Part shown: in pieces, positions 51,763-61,267 of the stretch
Numbering within the stretch: the first letter of the stretch is position 1
Layout: each line of letters opens with the position of its first letter
Assembly: GCF_900091725.1 (NCBI RefSeq)
Contig: NZ_FMBW01000074.1
Coordinates: 124,001 to 188,000 of the forward strand
Source: Streptomyces sp. DvalAA-43
GTDB taxonomy: Bacteria; Actinomycetota; Actinomycetes; Streptomycetales; Streptomycetaceae
DNA: 64,000 nt
Reading direction: 5' to 3'
The notes under the pieces: model-generated
Seen by the model: only the letters and a program-made list of their open reading frames with translations
What the model was told of the DNA's origin: nothing
The model's database searches: none
Translations under genes and position numbers: made by a program

Positions 51763-52245
51763 ACATGGATCAAGCCGAGCTTCCTGTGGATGATGTACCG
51801 CTGCGGCTGGGCGACGAAGGAGGGCCAGGAAAGTTCCGGCCGTCGGGATCACTCGCGAGGGCTTCGACTGGGCCCTGGACCACGCCGAACTCTCCCACCA
51901 CGTCAGGGGAGTCCACCCGGACCGCACTACCTGTAAACACCGCCTCCGCGACGCCCCGGCCCGCGTCCAGCGGGGCCCGAACGTGACCTCCGCCTGGATC
52001 GGCTTCCGTACCGCTCCCTCCAACTCGGGCACTCCGGCGAGGCGTCGCGACGGTACGCGGACGAGTGGATGGTCTCCATCCGCCACGTCACCCCGCTCGC
52101 CCGACAGGTCCACGCACTGGTGACGGCCGGAAGCCTCGACGCCGCGACGAAGCTGCTGCCTCAGGAGACCCCGTACCCACCGGCCGACGCCCCGATGACG
52201 TCGGGAGCGCTTGAGAGGCAGTCCACTGCGGCGACTTCAGCCTGA
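51763..52245 (+). pseudogene. DUF4291 protein, C-terminal part (frameshifted)
   Basis: Starting at TWIKPSFLWMMYRCGWATKE, the sequence continues the DUF4291 family exactly where the fragment at 43677-43829 stops. After GQE it shifts frame to GITREGFDWALDHAELSHH (from 51833). It shifts again near 52000 to PYRSLQLGHSGEASRRYADE and HVTPLARQVHALV, ending near 52245. At least two frameshifts show that it has decayed since the insertion. Confidence 0.85.
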
Positions 52246-52334
52246 TGATGCTCCCGCACGGTACGGGCATAGCCAACGGCCTCGCCCGCCGAGCTGCCGC
52301 CCCTCACCCACTTCGTACCGAGCGAGGCGCTGTG

Positions 52335-52865
52335 CCCGGCGACCTGTACTCGGATGGGCGACAGGTCCCTTCTCGGGTTGAAGTCGATGCCCTCACCGCC
52401 CCGCTGGGCCTGCCCGAGGCATCAGGCCACCAGCGTGTCCGCAAGGAAAGGCCGCACCCCGGGGCTCAGTTGCGCTTCACCGACGCCGACGGGCTACGGC
52501 TCACCGCGTTCGCCACCAACACCACCAGCTACCCCGGTCGCCGCACTCGAACTCCGCCACCGGCAGCGGGACCGAGCCGAGGCGCCCGTGCCACCGGCCT
52601 GCGCGACCTGCTCCTGCACGACACCGCGCAGAACCAGATCTGGCGGGAGACTGTCCAGATCGCCCTGGAACTGCTGACCTGGATGGCGATCCTCGCTCCG
52701 ACCCGGTGAAACCTGCAGGTGGGAGCCCCGGCGTCCTCGGTCCCGCCTCTTCTCCGCCGCGGCCCGGGTCGTTACGGCCGCCCGCCGTCGGCACCTGAGA
52801 TTCACAGACCACCGGCCCCGGACCGACGTCGTCGCGACCGCGACTGAGCGCCTCGATGCCTTCCC
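52335..52865 (+). pseudogene. IS1380-type transposase relic
   Basis: Fragments of a transposase C-terminal half appear in shifting frames: VRKERPHPGAQLRFTDADGL, then LRLTAFATNT, then ELRHRQRDRAEA, then RATGLRDLLLHDTAQNQIW and ELLTWMAILAP. Near 52720-52860 the typical Arg-rich end follows (a frame giving RWEP and RLDAFP-like residues). These match the order in IS1380-family transposases. The N-terminal part and both terminal inverted repeats are missing or unrecognisable. Confidence 0.75.
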
Positions 52866-52966
52866 GAAATCTGGCTGACCAGCAAATTCACCAGTCCTGC
52901 CGATGCTGCCCTCGTGCGCTGCGGTGACCACTGCGAGACCGGCCAGTCTCTCCCCCCCTGCGTAGA

Positions 52967-53356
52967 TCAGCCTTCAATACGGATCAGGTAAGGACTCATG
53001 TCGTCATTGGCATCTCCAGCCTGAAAGCCCGCGGATCCGAGAATTGCGATCAACGTCGCGTACATGTGCTCGGTCACGAAGCTGAAATACCGGAATGCCG
53101 ACGACTGGGTCTCGCCCTTCAGCGCACTTTCCGCTGCAGTGTCATTGAGGGATGAACTGGTCGACCACTGGACGAAGACTCCTCCCCTGGAGTCGTCTGC
53201 CGGGTCCACCCAGACCAGCACGCCCAGCGAATCGGACGCCTGGTTGACGTCCTGATGCACGGTAAACCCGGCCTTCGTCAATGCTTCGGCCGTTTTGTCG
53301 GCCAGATCGTTCCGTTCGGCGATCTCTGTCTCGCTCGCCTTTTTGATTTCGAACAT
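52967..53356 (-). CDS. Putative immunity protein for the adjacent deaminase-type toxin
   Basis: A 129-residue acidic cytoplasmic protein (MFEIKKASETEIAERND; middle VLVWVDPADDSRGGVFVQW; end SPYLIRIEG), lacking a signal peptide. It lies 105 bases downstream of the giant toxin-like gene on the same strand, the standard place for an immunity gene. AGCAGG precedes the ATG at 53356; a GTG sits 3 bases upstream. No named immunity family is recognised with confidence, so the role is inferred from position, size and charge. Confidence 0.65.
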   Translation of the reverse strand: MFEIKKASETEIAERNDLADKTAEALTKAGFTVHQDVNQASDSLGVLVWVDPADDSRGGVFVQWSTSSSLNDTAAESALKGETQSSAFRYFSFVTEHMYATLIAILGSAGFQAGDANDDMSPYLIRIEG

Positions 53357-53391
53357 CACTACCTGCTGTCATGTCGTCATGAGGCCAGGAA

Positions 53392-53426
53392 AGGGGGTGG
53401 GTGACCCGCCAGGTGACCCACCCCCT
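53392..53426 (-). terminator. Long hairpin between toxin-like gene and immunity gene
   Basis: Fifteen-base arms (53392-53406 and 53412-53426) pair at 14 positions around a 5-base loop. Read in the genes' direction it is followed by TTTCC. It should terminate or attenuate toxin transcripts before the immunity gene, implying partial read-through or a separate immunity promoter. Confidence 0.75.
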
Positions 53427-53461
53427 CGCATCTTACGAGGCTAGCCGGTTGATACCAGGAG

Positions 53462-56400
53462 CTAGGGGCGCCCTTGTTCCTGGATCAGGCGCGCCAGAAC
53501 CTTCTCGAACGACCGGTTGATCGGTCCGATCGATCCCCACTGCACGGACCACGTGATCTCTGTGCCCTCCTTGAGGAGGTTCTCCAGATTGGGTCCGCAC
53601 ACGGGGCACGGTTGCCGCTCGGTATAGAGCGCGTTGATCTGTTTCGGCGAGACATCCTTCGCGGCCAGCTGAGCGAGGATGTCGTCCTCCGAGTGGAACC
53701 CGCCCCCCTTACTGAAACCGATGACGAGGTCACCGGTCTTTGGGTCATTCCAGCCCGGCACCCTCGCGACGGCCACATTTCTGTTACCGAAGACGCCGAA
53801 ACCCGACTCGATTCTGGCCCGATAGGCCATGTTGGAGAGTTCGGTGCTGTTGTACGCGATCAGCCCGACGCAGGAATACTCGGGAACCGGGCTCCCGATG
53901 GTGCCCATCGGCGCGACAGTCGCGACGCGCGACTTCGGTGCGACGGAGGCGACCCGCGACACCTTTCGGCAGGCGGCGTAGAACTTCTCCGCCATCTTCC
54001 CGGCGATTCCGGCCATAGCGGCGTCAGAAAGCCTGAGGGCACTCAGCGCCTTCCACGCGTCGATGAATCCGATTCCGGTCCTGGCGGCACCGTCCATCGC
54101 CCGGACGGCGTCCGCGATAGGGCGGATGATCTTGCCGGCGAACAGCGTCGCCACGTCCACCACGGCCCAGGCGCAACCGCCCCAGCTTCCGTTCTCACCA
54201 CCGGGGGTGAGTTTCTGGGCGCACCGGATCCAGCTGCCGAAGAGGATGTCGACGGGGTCGATGCCTGCCTGGTACTCCCCGATCGTGATGGTGTGCGTGA
54301 CCTCGTTGTACAGCGTTTCCGTCTTGTACTCGCCCAGGTACAGGGTGTCCGCGGAGGGGCACGTGTTCGCCCATACCTCAGTGGTGCACATGTACAGGTC
54401 GAGGTCGGCCTTGTATCCGATCTTCTGGGTCATCGTGCAGTCGCCGTCATAGGCGAGCTGGTCCCACCAGCCGTCGCAGCCCTCGGTCTTCTTCAGGACC
54501 TGCGGTTCGCCGACCTGCTCGATGTGGTCGACGACGTAGAACACGCCACCGATGGGCCCGCCGGCCCCGTCAGGAACCGTCCCGGTCTCGATCTGCCCGG
54601 TGTTCCCCCTGTTCTCGGCCTGTTTCGCGGCTTCCTGGGCGGATTCGGCGTAGGCCTGGGCGTCCTTGGCGGCTTCCTCCGCTGCTGTCGCGGCGGTGTC
54701 GGCCCGCTCGGCGGCGGCTCTGGCCTGGCTGGCGGACTCCTTCGCCTGCGTGGCGGCCGCGCGGGCGGCGACCGCGTCGAGGGCGGCCGCGTCGGCGGAG
54801 TTGCGGGCGGCTTCGGCGTAGCCTTCGGCACGGCCTGCGGCCTTGTCGGCGGCCACTGCGTCGGCGGTGGCCTGGGCCTGGTAGCCGATGGTGCGGGCCA
54901 GCGACTGCTGCGCCTTCGCCGCTGCGGTCGCCGCTGCGGCCGCGTAGGTCAGTGCCTCCTTGGAGTAGCCGCGGGCGTCCGCGGCGTGCTTGGCGGCGTT
55001 CGCCGCGTGCTGGTAGGCGACCTTGGCGTCGCCCTGTGCCTGGTCGGCGATGGTCTGAGCGGCAGCCGCTTCCTCGGCCGCGTTGGTGGCATGGGCGGCC
55101 GCGACGGCCTTCTGCTGCTCGGCGATGGTCTTCGCCGCCTGGCCGGACAGGACTACCAGAGAGGCTGCCGAGTCCCTGGTGACGTACGGCGAGCCGAGCT
55201 GGATCGCGTCGTTCGCGGGAGCTGCGACCTGCGCGGCCGAGTTCCCGGCGTCCACCGCCGCCTGCGCGGTGACATAGGCGAACCCCGCCGCCTTCGCCGC
55301 GGCGACGGTGGCCTTGTTGGCCTCGGCCTGCGCCGCGTCCGCCTCGGTCTTGGCCGTCTTCGCCTGCGCCTCGGCTTCGTTGGCTGCCTTGACCGACAAC
55401 GCGGCCTCGGCCGAGGCGTGCTCGGAAGCGTCGATGGCGTCGGCGGCGGCGCTGGTCGCGGTGCGTACCGCGGCGTCCGCTTGCAGCTTCGCCGCCTGCG
55501 CGTCCTCTGCGGCTGCCCGGGAGCGCTTGGCTGCGGCCTCCGCGCGGGTCGCTGCCGCGTCCGCGTCCGCTGCCGCCTGGGTGGCAGCGGCGGCCGCGGT
55601 TCGGGCCCGGCCGGCCGCTGTCTCGGCGTCGTCCGCGTGCCGGTCGGCCTCATTGGCTGCCGCCCGCGCGGCATCCGCCGCATCCCCCGCTTCCAGAGAT
55701 TCGGCGTAGGCCTCCTTGGCGTCGGCCTTGGCGCGTGCCGCGTCCGCCTTCTGTTCGGCATCCCACGCGTCGTCGCGCAGTTCCCCTGCACGATCCCGGG
55801 CGGTCTCGGCGTCCTTCCTCCGGGCCACCGCCGTGGCCTCCGACGTCTCGGCCCTGCCCTTGGCGGTCTGGGCGTTGACCGCTTCGGTCTCTGCGGTCTG
55901 CCGGTGCAGGGCGGCCTCCGACTTCTTGAGGTCGGCGGTCTCCTTCTCCTTCTTCGCCGTGGCCTCTTCGGCCTCGGCTTTCAGCCGCTTGGCATGCGCC
56001 TCGGCCGCCGCCGCCTTCGCGTCCGCCTCCGCGCCCAGGGACTCGGTGAGCTTGGTCTCGGCCAGCTCCTTGTCCTTCTTGGCGTTGTCACGGTGCAGCT
56101 TGGCCGCGTCCGCGGCTGCCTTGGCCTGCAGTTCGGCCCGGTAGGCCGCCTCCTTGCGGAACTCAGCCTTGGACTGCGCGGTCTGCGCCAGCGCCCGCTG
56201 GGCGATCGTGGCGCTGTCAGCCGCCGCCGCCCTGGTGGCCGCCTCGGCGGTCTCGCCGGCCTTCAGCAGCGCCGCGACCGCGGCCGCCGCGCCCTGCGTG
56301 ACCTGTGCCTTCTGCTGGCCTACCAGCAGACCGCGGCCCCGCGGCGCCCCGTTGGCGTCCGCGATCGCGTACGCCGCCTGCTCGGCGGTGGTACTGGCGG

Positions 56401-58099
56401 TCTGGGCGATCTTCGCGGCCGTCGCCTGGCGCTTGAGCTCGGCCAGCTCGAACTTCGCTCCCGCACGCGCGGCGCCCAGTCGCTGCGTCGCCGTGGTGAA
56501 CTGTGACGACGGCGGAACGCTGCCGTTGTGCTCGGAGACCTTGAACAGCACCTTCTGCGTGGCAGCGGTGCCGCAGACGGCCGCGAGCGCGTCCTGTCCG
56601 GCGGTGTACGTGGGGAAGTTAAGGCACTTGTTCGCCCCCAGGTTCTCCAGGGTGGTGCCGGCCCGGATGCTGAACTTCCACGCCTGCATGGGCGTGCCGT
56701 TGCAGGTCCAGATCTGGATCTTCGTCTGGTCGGTGGCAACGTCGAGGCATTTCTGCGAGTTCACGTTCTGCAGGCTGTAGCCCTCGCCGTAGTCCCCGTT
56801 GATCCTCCACTGCTGGGCGGCCGCCGTGGAGCAGGTGACGACCTCGACGGCCGTGCCGTTCGCGGTGCCGGAACCCTGCACGCCCAGGCACTTGCCGGTC
56901 GCGCCCGGGATCTCGACGGCCATCGGGGAGGTGCCGGTCCAGCCGATACCGCCCGAGGACCAGTAGTCCTGCCAGCGGGTGATGTGGTCGGCGACCCACG
57001 AGTAGCCGAGCATCTTGCCCATCGACTCGGAGGCCACGGCCAGTGCCTGGACGGCGTTCTTGTTCGCGGCCAGGATGTCGTTGCGCTTGGTGGCCTGCGA
57101 GCTGATCTCCTGCTGCCATTCCGCCGCGGCGGTCGCGGAGACCTCGCCCAGGACTTTCCCCGGGTCGATGGGATCACGCCACGCACAGGCGGCGAAGCGG
57201 GACTTGAGGTCCTCGACCGCGATTCGGTGCTCGGCGGTACCCGGCACCGGCGCCTTGTTCGGGAAGCCGCCCGAGCTCAGGAAGAGGCGGGCGTTGTCCG
57301 CGCCGGTCGGCTCCAGGCTCCCGTTCGTCAGGTGCTTGTAGGCGTCCCGCAGGGACGGGTCGGAGGTGCTGCCGTACAGCGGCTGTCCCAGAGCCTTGAC
57401 CGCCTCGACGGTCTGCTTGTCGGCCGGCGGAGTCGCGTCCTCGTAGAAGTCGCTGTCGTTCTTCCAGAACTGGTCGGCGATCCACCCCGTGAGGCCGGTC
57501 TGGGAATAGAAGTCCTCACCGTCGTCTCCGCTGGTCCCGGGCGGCCATTCGAAGTCGGCGGAAGAACCAAAGCCGCCCGGCGTCTCAAGCCCGGTTATCT
57601 TCCAGCTGTTGTGGAGCGCGTCGAGCCGGTCCAGCTCAGCAAGCGCGGCATCCCGGTCCGACTGGTACGCGGTGGCGAGCGGCGTGTCTTCCCAGTAGTC
57701 CCGGTCTGCCAGCTCTCGCAGCCGCTCCGGACTCTGATTGAGCCCGTCCTTCGCGCTGGTGGCCATGGCCGGTCCGCCCAGCCGCAGTACGTCGCTCATC
57801 AGGCACTGGTCCTGCCGCAACAGCTCGGCGGGGGTGTCCTCGTACCAGTCGTAGTCGCTGGCCAACTCGGTCGGCGGTGCCGTGTACCCATCGCTCACAC
57901 CCGCCCCGGCCAGTAGGGCCATGGCAAGCAACGGCGGGAGCAGACGACCGGTCAAGCGGGTGTGTCGAAGCAGGGGTCTGGAAGACCCCGAGGGTCTGGA
58001 ACGCAATGGAAGGCCACTTCTCTGATCAGGGAGCCGACCGAAGGATGCGGCGCGGCCGGCATGACTCAGCGGCCTTGCGCCCTCAAACCTGACGGCCAC
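53462..58099 (-). CDS. Secreted polymorphic-toxin-like protein: ricin-type lectin, Ala-rich coiled coil, C-terminal deaminase-like domain
   Basis: A 1545-residue protein. A basic N-terminus and hydrophobic LLPPLLAMALLAGAGVSDG (about residues 53-71) form a signal sequence. Residues about 75-395 are an uncharacterised helical region rich in Trp/Asp. Residues about 398-530 form a beta-trefoil ricin-type lectin (KCLGVQGSG, AAAQQWRI, KCLDVATD, MQAWKF). Residues about 540-1165 are a very long Ala/Glu/Lys coiled coil. The C-terminus carries GFHSEDDILAQL near 1466 and ERQPCPVCGPNLENLL near 1495, the HxE and PCxxC zinc site of the cytidine-deaminase-like toxin fold (XOO_2897/SCP1.201-type groups). The start is uncertain: the GTG at 58099 lacks a Shine-Dalgarno sequence. 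A downstream immunity candidate supports a contact-dependent antibacterial toxin. Confidence 0.85.
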   Translation of the reverse strand: MAVRFEGARPLSHAGRAASFGRLPDQRSGLPLRSRPSGSSRPLLRHTRLTGRLLPPLLAMALLAGAGVSDGYTAPPTELASDYDWYEDTPAELLRQDQCLMSDVLRLGGPAMATSAKDGLNQSPERLRELADRDYWEDTPLATAYQSDRDAALAELDRLDALHNSWKITGLETPGGFGSSADFEWPPGTSGDDGEDFYSQTGLTGWIADQFWKNDSDFYEDATPPADKQTVEAVKALGQPLYGSTSDPSLRDAYKHLTNGSLEPTGADNARLFLSSGGFPNKAPVPGTAEHRIAVEDLKSRFAACAWRDPIDPGKVLGEVSATAAAEWQQEISSQATKRNDILAANKNAVQALAVASESMGKMLGYSWVADHITRWQDYWSSGGIGWTGTSPMAVEIPGATGKCLGVQGSGTANGTAVEVVTCSTAAAQQWRINGDYGEGYSLQNVNSQKCLDVATDQTKIQIWTCNGTPMQAWKFSIRAGTTLENLGANKCLNFPTYTAGQDALAAVCGTAATQKVLFKVSEHNGSVPPSSQFTTATQRLGAARAGAKFELAELKRQATAAKIAQTASTTAEQAAYAIADANGAPRGRGLLVGQQKAQVTQGAAAAVAALLKAGETAEAATRAAAADSATIAQRALAQTAQSKAEFRKEAAYRAELQAKAAADAAKLHRDNAKKDKELAETKLTESLGAEADAKAAAAEAHAKRLKAEAEEATAKKEKETADLKKSEAALHRQTAETEAVNAQTAKGRAETSEATAVARRKDAETARDRAGELRDDAWDAEQKADAARAKADAKEAYAESLEAGDAADAARAAANEADRHADDAETAAGRARTAAAAATQAAADADAAATRAEAAAKRSRAAAEDAQAAKLQADAAVRTATSAAADAIDASEHASAEAALSVKAANEAEAQAKTAKTEADAAQAEANKATVAAAKAAGFAYVTAQAAVDAGNSAAQVAAPANDAIQLGSPYVTRDSAASLVVLSGQAAKTIAEQQKAVAAAHATNAAEEAAAAQTIADQAQGDAKVAYQHAANAAKHAADARGYSKEALTYAAAAATAAAKAQQSLARTIGYQAQATADAVAADKAAGRAEGYAEAARNSADAAALDAVAARAAATQAKESASQARAAAERADTAATAAEEAAKDAQAYAESAQEAAKQAENRGNTGQIETGTVPDGAGGPIGGVFYVVDHIEQVGEPQVLKKTEGCDGWWDQLAYDGDCTMTQKIGYKADLDLYMCTTEVWANTCPSADTLYLGEYKTETLYNEVTHTITIGEYQAGIDPVDILFGSWIRCAQKLTPGGENGSWGGCAWAVVDVATLFAGKIIRPIADAVRAMDGAARTGIGFIDAWKALSALRLSDAAMAGIAGKMAEKFYAACRKVSRVASVAPKSRVATVAPMGTIGSPVPEYSCVGLIAYNSTELSNMAYRARIESGFGVFGNRNVAVARVPGWNDPKTGDLVIGFSKGGGFHSEDDILAQLAAKDVSPKQINALYTERQPCPVCGPNLENLLKEGTEITWSVQWGSIGPINRSFEKVLARLIQEQGRP

Positions 58100-58609
58100 T
58101 CAAGAGGTGGGTCCGAACATGGAACAAGAGTTCGGGTGTGGGGCAGGATGGTACCCAGACGGCGGCAGACTTGGGTAGAGAGCGATCTTTCCCGGCAGGA
58201 GAGTTGAGAAGCTGTTGTCTTCTGGGTGTGGTCGCCGAGTTTCCGCTGGTCGGGGCCTCCCGGCCGACCAGCAGGGGCACGGTCTGACCACAGAGCCCGG
58301 ATGGCTCAGGCGTGGAGAGTGCTCACCTGCTGGCGGCTACGGACCGTGGCCCCTCTCACGGCTCGATGAATCCCGCCAGGAGTGAAGTCGCCCTTCCTGT
58401 CGCGTAGATGACGCACCTTTTTCTCCCTGCTGCGGAGGTGCTGGATGTCGCCGGTGATGAGGTTGCTCGATGAACAGGAGGTCGCTGCCCCGGGGCCGTC
58501 GCATACCGCGCATGGAGTAAGGGGGACGGCTGCCGTACACCATAGGGAGGCCGGAGACCTCCCCCTGGCGGCGAGCGGTGCGGAACGGTGGTCCGTCTAG
58601 GGTCGGAGC
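58100..58609. other. 510-base intergenic region between divergent genes
   Basis: No convincing gene. It should hold the promoters of the leftward toxin gene and the rightward hydrolase-ABC gene. TAGGGT at 58598-58603 lies 6 bases before the ATG at 58610 and is a candidate -10 for a leaderless transcript. A short inverted repeat (GGTCGG...CCGACC, near 58250-58270) is present. Codon bias is poor in all frames. Confidence 0.5.
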
Positions 58610-61267
58610 ATGGAGATCCCCGATGCGAGTACGCCCCGGTGGCGGCGGCTGCCCCGCAGACGTGGCCGGTGGGCCGCGGGCCTCGCGGCGCTCGCCGTGC
58701 TGGCCGGTGCGGGCGCCTGGAACGCCGCGGCCGACGACGGCGGGCCCGCCGTGCACCGCCAGGACCGGATGATGAGGACGGACGGGGTGTCCCTCGACAC
58801 CTCGTACTTCACCGCCGGGGGCACCGGGCGCCGGCCCGCCGTGCTGATCGCGCACGGCTTCGGCGGCAGCAAGGACGATGTGCGGGCGCAGGCCGAGCAA
58901 CTGGCCCGTTCCGGATACGCCGTGCTGACCTGGTCCGCCCGCGGGTTCGGGAAGTCGGGCGGCGACATCGCGCTCAACGACCCCGACCGTGAGATCGAGG
59001 ACGTGTCCCGGCTGATCGACTGGCTGGCGGACCGGCCCGAGGTGCGGCTCGACGCGAAGGGCGACCCCCGTGTCGGGATCACCGGGGCCTCCTACGGCGG
59101 AGCCGCCGCGCTCCTCGCCGCCGGGTACGACAAGCGCGTCGACGCCATCGCCCCGCGGATCACGTACTGGAACCTCGCCGACGCGCTCTTCCCCGACGGG
59201 GTCTTCAAGAAGCTCTGGGCCGGAATCTTCGTCACCACCGGCGGCGGCTGCCAGAAGTTCGAGAAGCGGCTCTGCGCGATGTACGAACGGGTCGCCGTCA
59301 GCGGAAAGCCGGACGCCGCCGCGCGGGCGCTGCTGACCGAACGCTCGCCGAGCGCCGTCGCCGACCGCATCGAGGTGCCCGCGCTCATCGTGCAGGGACA
59401 GTCCGACTCCCTCTTCCCGCTCGGCCAGGCCGACGCCATGGCCAGGGCCATCAGCGGCAACGGCGCACCGGTCGCCGTCGACTGGACCGCCGGCGGGCAC
59501 GACGGCGGCGACCTGGAGACCGACCGGGTCCAGCACCGGATCGGCGACTGGTTCGACCGGTACCTCAAGGACGACAAGAACGCCGACACCGGACCCGCCT
59601 TCCGCGTCACCCGCACCGGAGGCGTCGACTCCACCGACGGGGCCGCCCTCACCCGCGGGGCGAGCAGCGATACGTACCCGGGGCTGAGCAGCGGCGCGCG
59701 GAGCATCGAGCTGGGCCGCCGCACGGAAACGTTCCGCAACCCCGCAGGGGCGGGCCCGCCCGCCATCTCCGCCGTTCCCGGAGTCGGCGGCGGACTCGCG
59801 CGGCTCTCGTCCCTCGGTGTCGGGCTCTCGGTCGACTTCCCCGGGCAGTACGCCCGCTTCGAGTCGGCCCCGCTGGACAAGCCGCTGAGCGTCACCGGCT
59901 CGCCGACCGTCGAGGTCGACGTCAAGGCCGGGCGCGGCGACGCGGTCCTGTTCGGCAAGGTGTACGACGTGTCGCCGGACGGCAAGCAGCAGGTGCTGCC
60001 CTCCCAGCTGGTCGACCCCTTCCGGATCACCCCGGCCCAGCAGGGCAGGCCGGTCCTGCTGACCCTCCCCGCCATCGACCACCGGTTCGACGCGGGCCAC
60101 CGGCTCCGCCTCGTCCTCTCCGCCACCGACCTCGGCTACGCCTCACCGGCCGAGCCGACGACGTACACCGTGACCCCCACCGGCCCGCTGGCCGTACCCA
60201 CCGCCCCCGGCCTGAGGACCGCGGCCACCGCCCTGCCCTGGTGGATCTGGGGCCTCCCGGCCGCCGCCGCGGTGATCGCCGCCCTGCTGCTGCTCACCGC
60301 CCGCCGCCGCACCGCGACACCCGCACCCGATCCGGCACTCGCCGACGTACCCCTCCAGATCACCGGCCTGTCGAAGAAGTACGCCGGGGCCGGCGACCGG
60401 TACGCCGTGAAGGAGCTGTCCTTCCGGGTCGAGAAGGGGCAGGTCCTCGGCCTCCTCGGGCCCAACGGCGCGGGCAAGACCACGACGCTGCGCATGCTCA
60501 TGGGCCTGATCACCCCCGACGACGGCGGGATCCGGGTCTTCGGGCACGCCATCCGGCCCGGCGCGCCCGTGCTGTCCCGGGTCGGCTCCTTCGTCGAGGG
60601 CGCCGGCTTCCTGCCGCACCTGTCCGGCCGCGCCAACCTGGAGCTGTACTGGCAGGCCACCGGGCGCCCCGCCGAGGACGCGCACCTGGAGGAGGCCCTG
60701 GAGATCGCCGGGCTCGGCGACGCCCTGGCCCGCGCCGTCCGCACCTACTCGCAGGGCATGCGGCAGCGGCTCGCCATCGCCCAGGCCATGCTCGGCCTGC
60801 CGGACCTGCTCATCCTCGACGAACCGACCAACGGCCTCGACCCGCCCCAGATCCGCGAGATGCGTGACGTGATGATCCGTTACGCGGCCGGAGGCCGGAC
60901 CGTCATCGTCTCCAGCCATCTGCTCTCCGAGGTCGAACAGTCCTGCACCCACCTCGTGGTCATGGACCGGGGCCGGCTCGTCCAGGCGGGCCCGGTCGCC
61001 GAGATCACCGGCTCCGGCGACATGCTGCTCGTCACCACCGCCCGGGAGGTCGCCGAACCGCTGGTGGAGAAGATCGCCGCACTGGCCGGGATCGGCTCGG
61101 CGGTCCGCACCGGCGACGGGCGCGGACTGCTGGTCCGGCTCGACGGCGCCACCCCGTCCGGACTGATCGCCGAACTGGTCAGGCTGGACGTGCCGTTGAC
61201 CGGTGTCGGACCGCACCGCCGCCTGGAGGACGCGTTCCTCACCCTGATCTCCGGAGGCTCCGCATGA
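58610..61267 (+). CDS. Fusion of an extracellular alpha/beta-hydrolase (S15/CocE-like) and an ABC transporter ATPase
   Basis: An 885-residue single polypeptide. A membrane anchor or signal (GRWAAGLAALAVLAGAGAW, residues about 20-40) leads to an X-Pro-dipeptidyl-peptidase-like hydrolase. This shows HGFGGSKDD near 83, nucleophile Ser in GASYGGAAA near 162, Asp in QGQSDSLFPL and His in GGHDGGD near 300, then a jelly-roll domain to about 535. A second membrane helix (WWIWGLPAAAAVIAALLLL, about 543-562) crosses to a complete ABC ATPase: Walker A GPNGAGKTT near 618, signature YSQGMRQRLA near 714, Walker B LLILDEPTNGLD near 734 and the H-loop SSHLLSE. The permease gene overlaps by ATGA. No second ATPase is present, so the fusion must dimerise. 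Confidence 0.92.
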   Translation: MEIPDASTPRWRRLPRRRGRWAAGLAALAVLAGAGAWNAAADDGGPAVHRQDRMMRTDGVSLDTSYFTAGGTGRRPAVLIAHGFGGSKDDVRAQAEQLARSGYAVLTWSARGFGKSGGDIALNDPDREIEDVSRLIDWLADRPEVRLDAKGDPRVGITGASYGGAAALLAAGYDKRVDAIAPRITYWNLADALFPDGVFKKLWAGIFVTTGGGCQKFEKRLCAMYERVAVSGKPDAAARALLTERSPSAVADRIEVPALIVQGQSDSLFPLGQADAMARAISGNGAPVAVDWTAGGHDGGDLETDRVQHRIGDWFDRYLKDDKNADTGPAFRVTRTGGVDSTDGAALTRGASSDTYPGLSSGARSIELGRRTETFRNPAGAGPPAISAVPGVGGGLARLSSLGVGLSVDFPGQYARFESAPLDKPLSVTGSPTVEVDVKAGRGDAVLFGKVYDVSPDGKQQVLPSQLVDPFRITPAQQGRPVLLTLPAIDHRFDAGHRLRLVLSATDLGYASPAEPTTYTVTPTGPLAVPTAPGLRTAATALPWWIWGLPAAAAVIAALLLLTARRRTATPAPDPALADVPLQITGLSKKYAGAGDRYAVKELSFRVEKGQVLGLLGPNGAGKTTTLRMLMGLITPDDGGIRVFGHAIRPGAPVLSRVGSFVEGAGFLPHLSGRANLELYWQATGRPAEDAHLEEALEIAGLGDALARAVRTYSQGMRQRLAIAQAMLGLPDLLILDEPTNGLDPPQIREMRDVMIRYAAGGRTVIVSSHLLSEVEQSCTHLVVMDRGRLVQAGPVAEITGSGDMLLVTTAREVAEPLVEKIAALAGIGSAVRTGDGRGLLVRLDGATPSGLIAELVRLDVPLTGVGPHRRLEDAFLTLISGGSA

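Noticed and set aside
52245..52709. Annotating the transposase relic as an intact 154-aa gene
   Set aside because: The frame joins unrelated sequence to a shifted transposase C-terminus; the conserved residues change frame midway.
53474..56506. A 1010-codon plus-strand frame opposite the toxin-like gene, rich in Leu/Gly/Arg
   Set aside because: Antisense of the Ala-rich coiled coil; repetitive composition only, while the minus strand has signal, lectin and deaminase motifs.
58337..60100. A 587-codon minus-strand frame covering the gap and the hydrolase region
   Set aside because: Mostly antisense of the hydrolase domain; the part in the gap has no recognisable domain or start signal.
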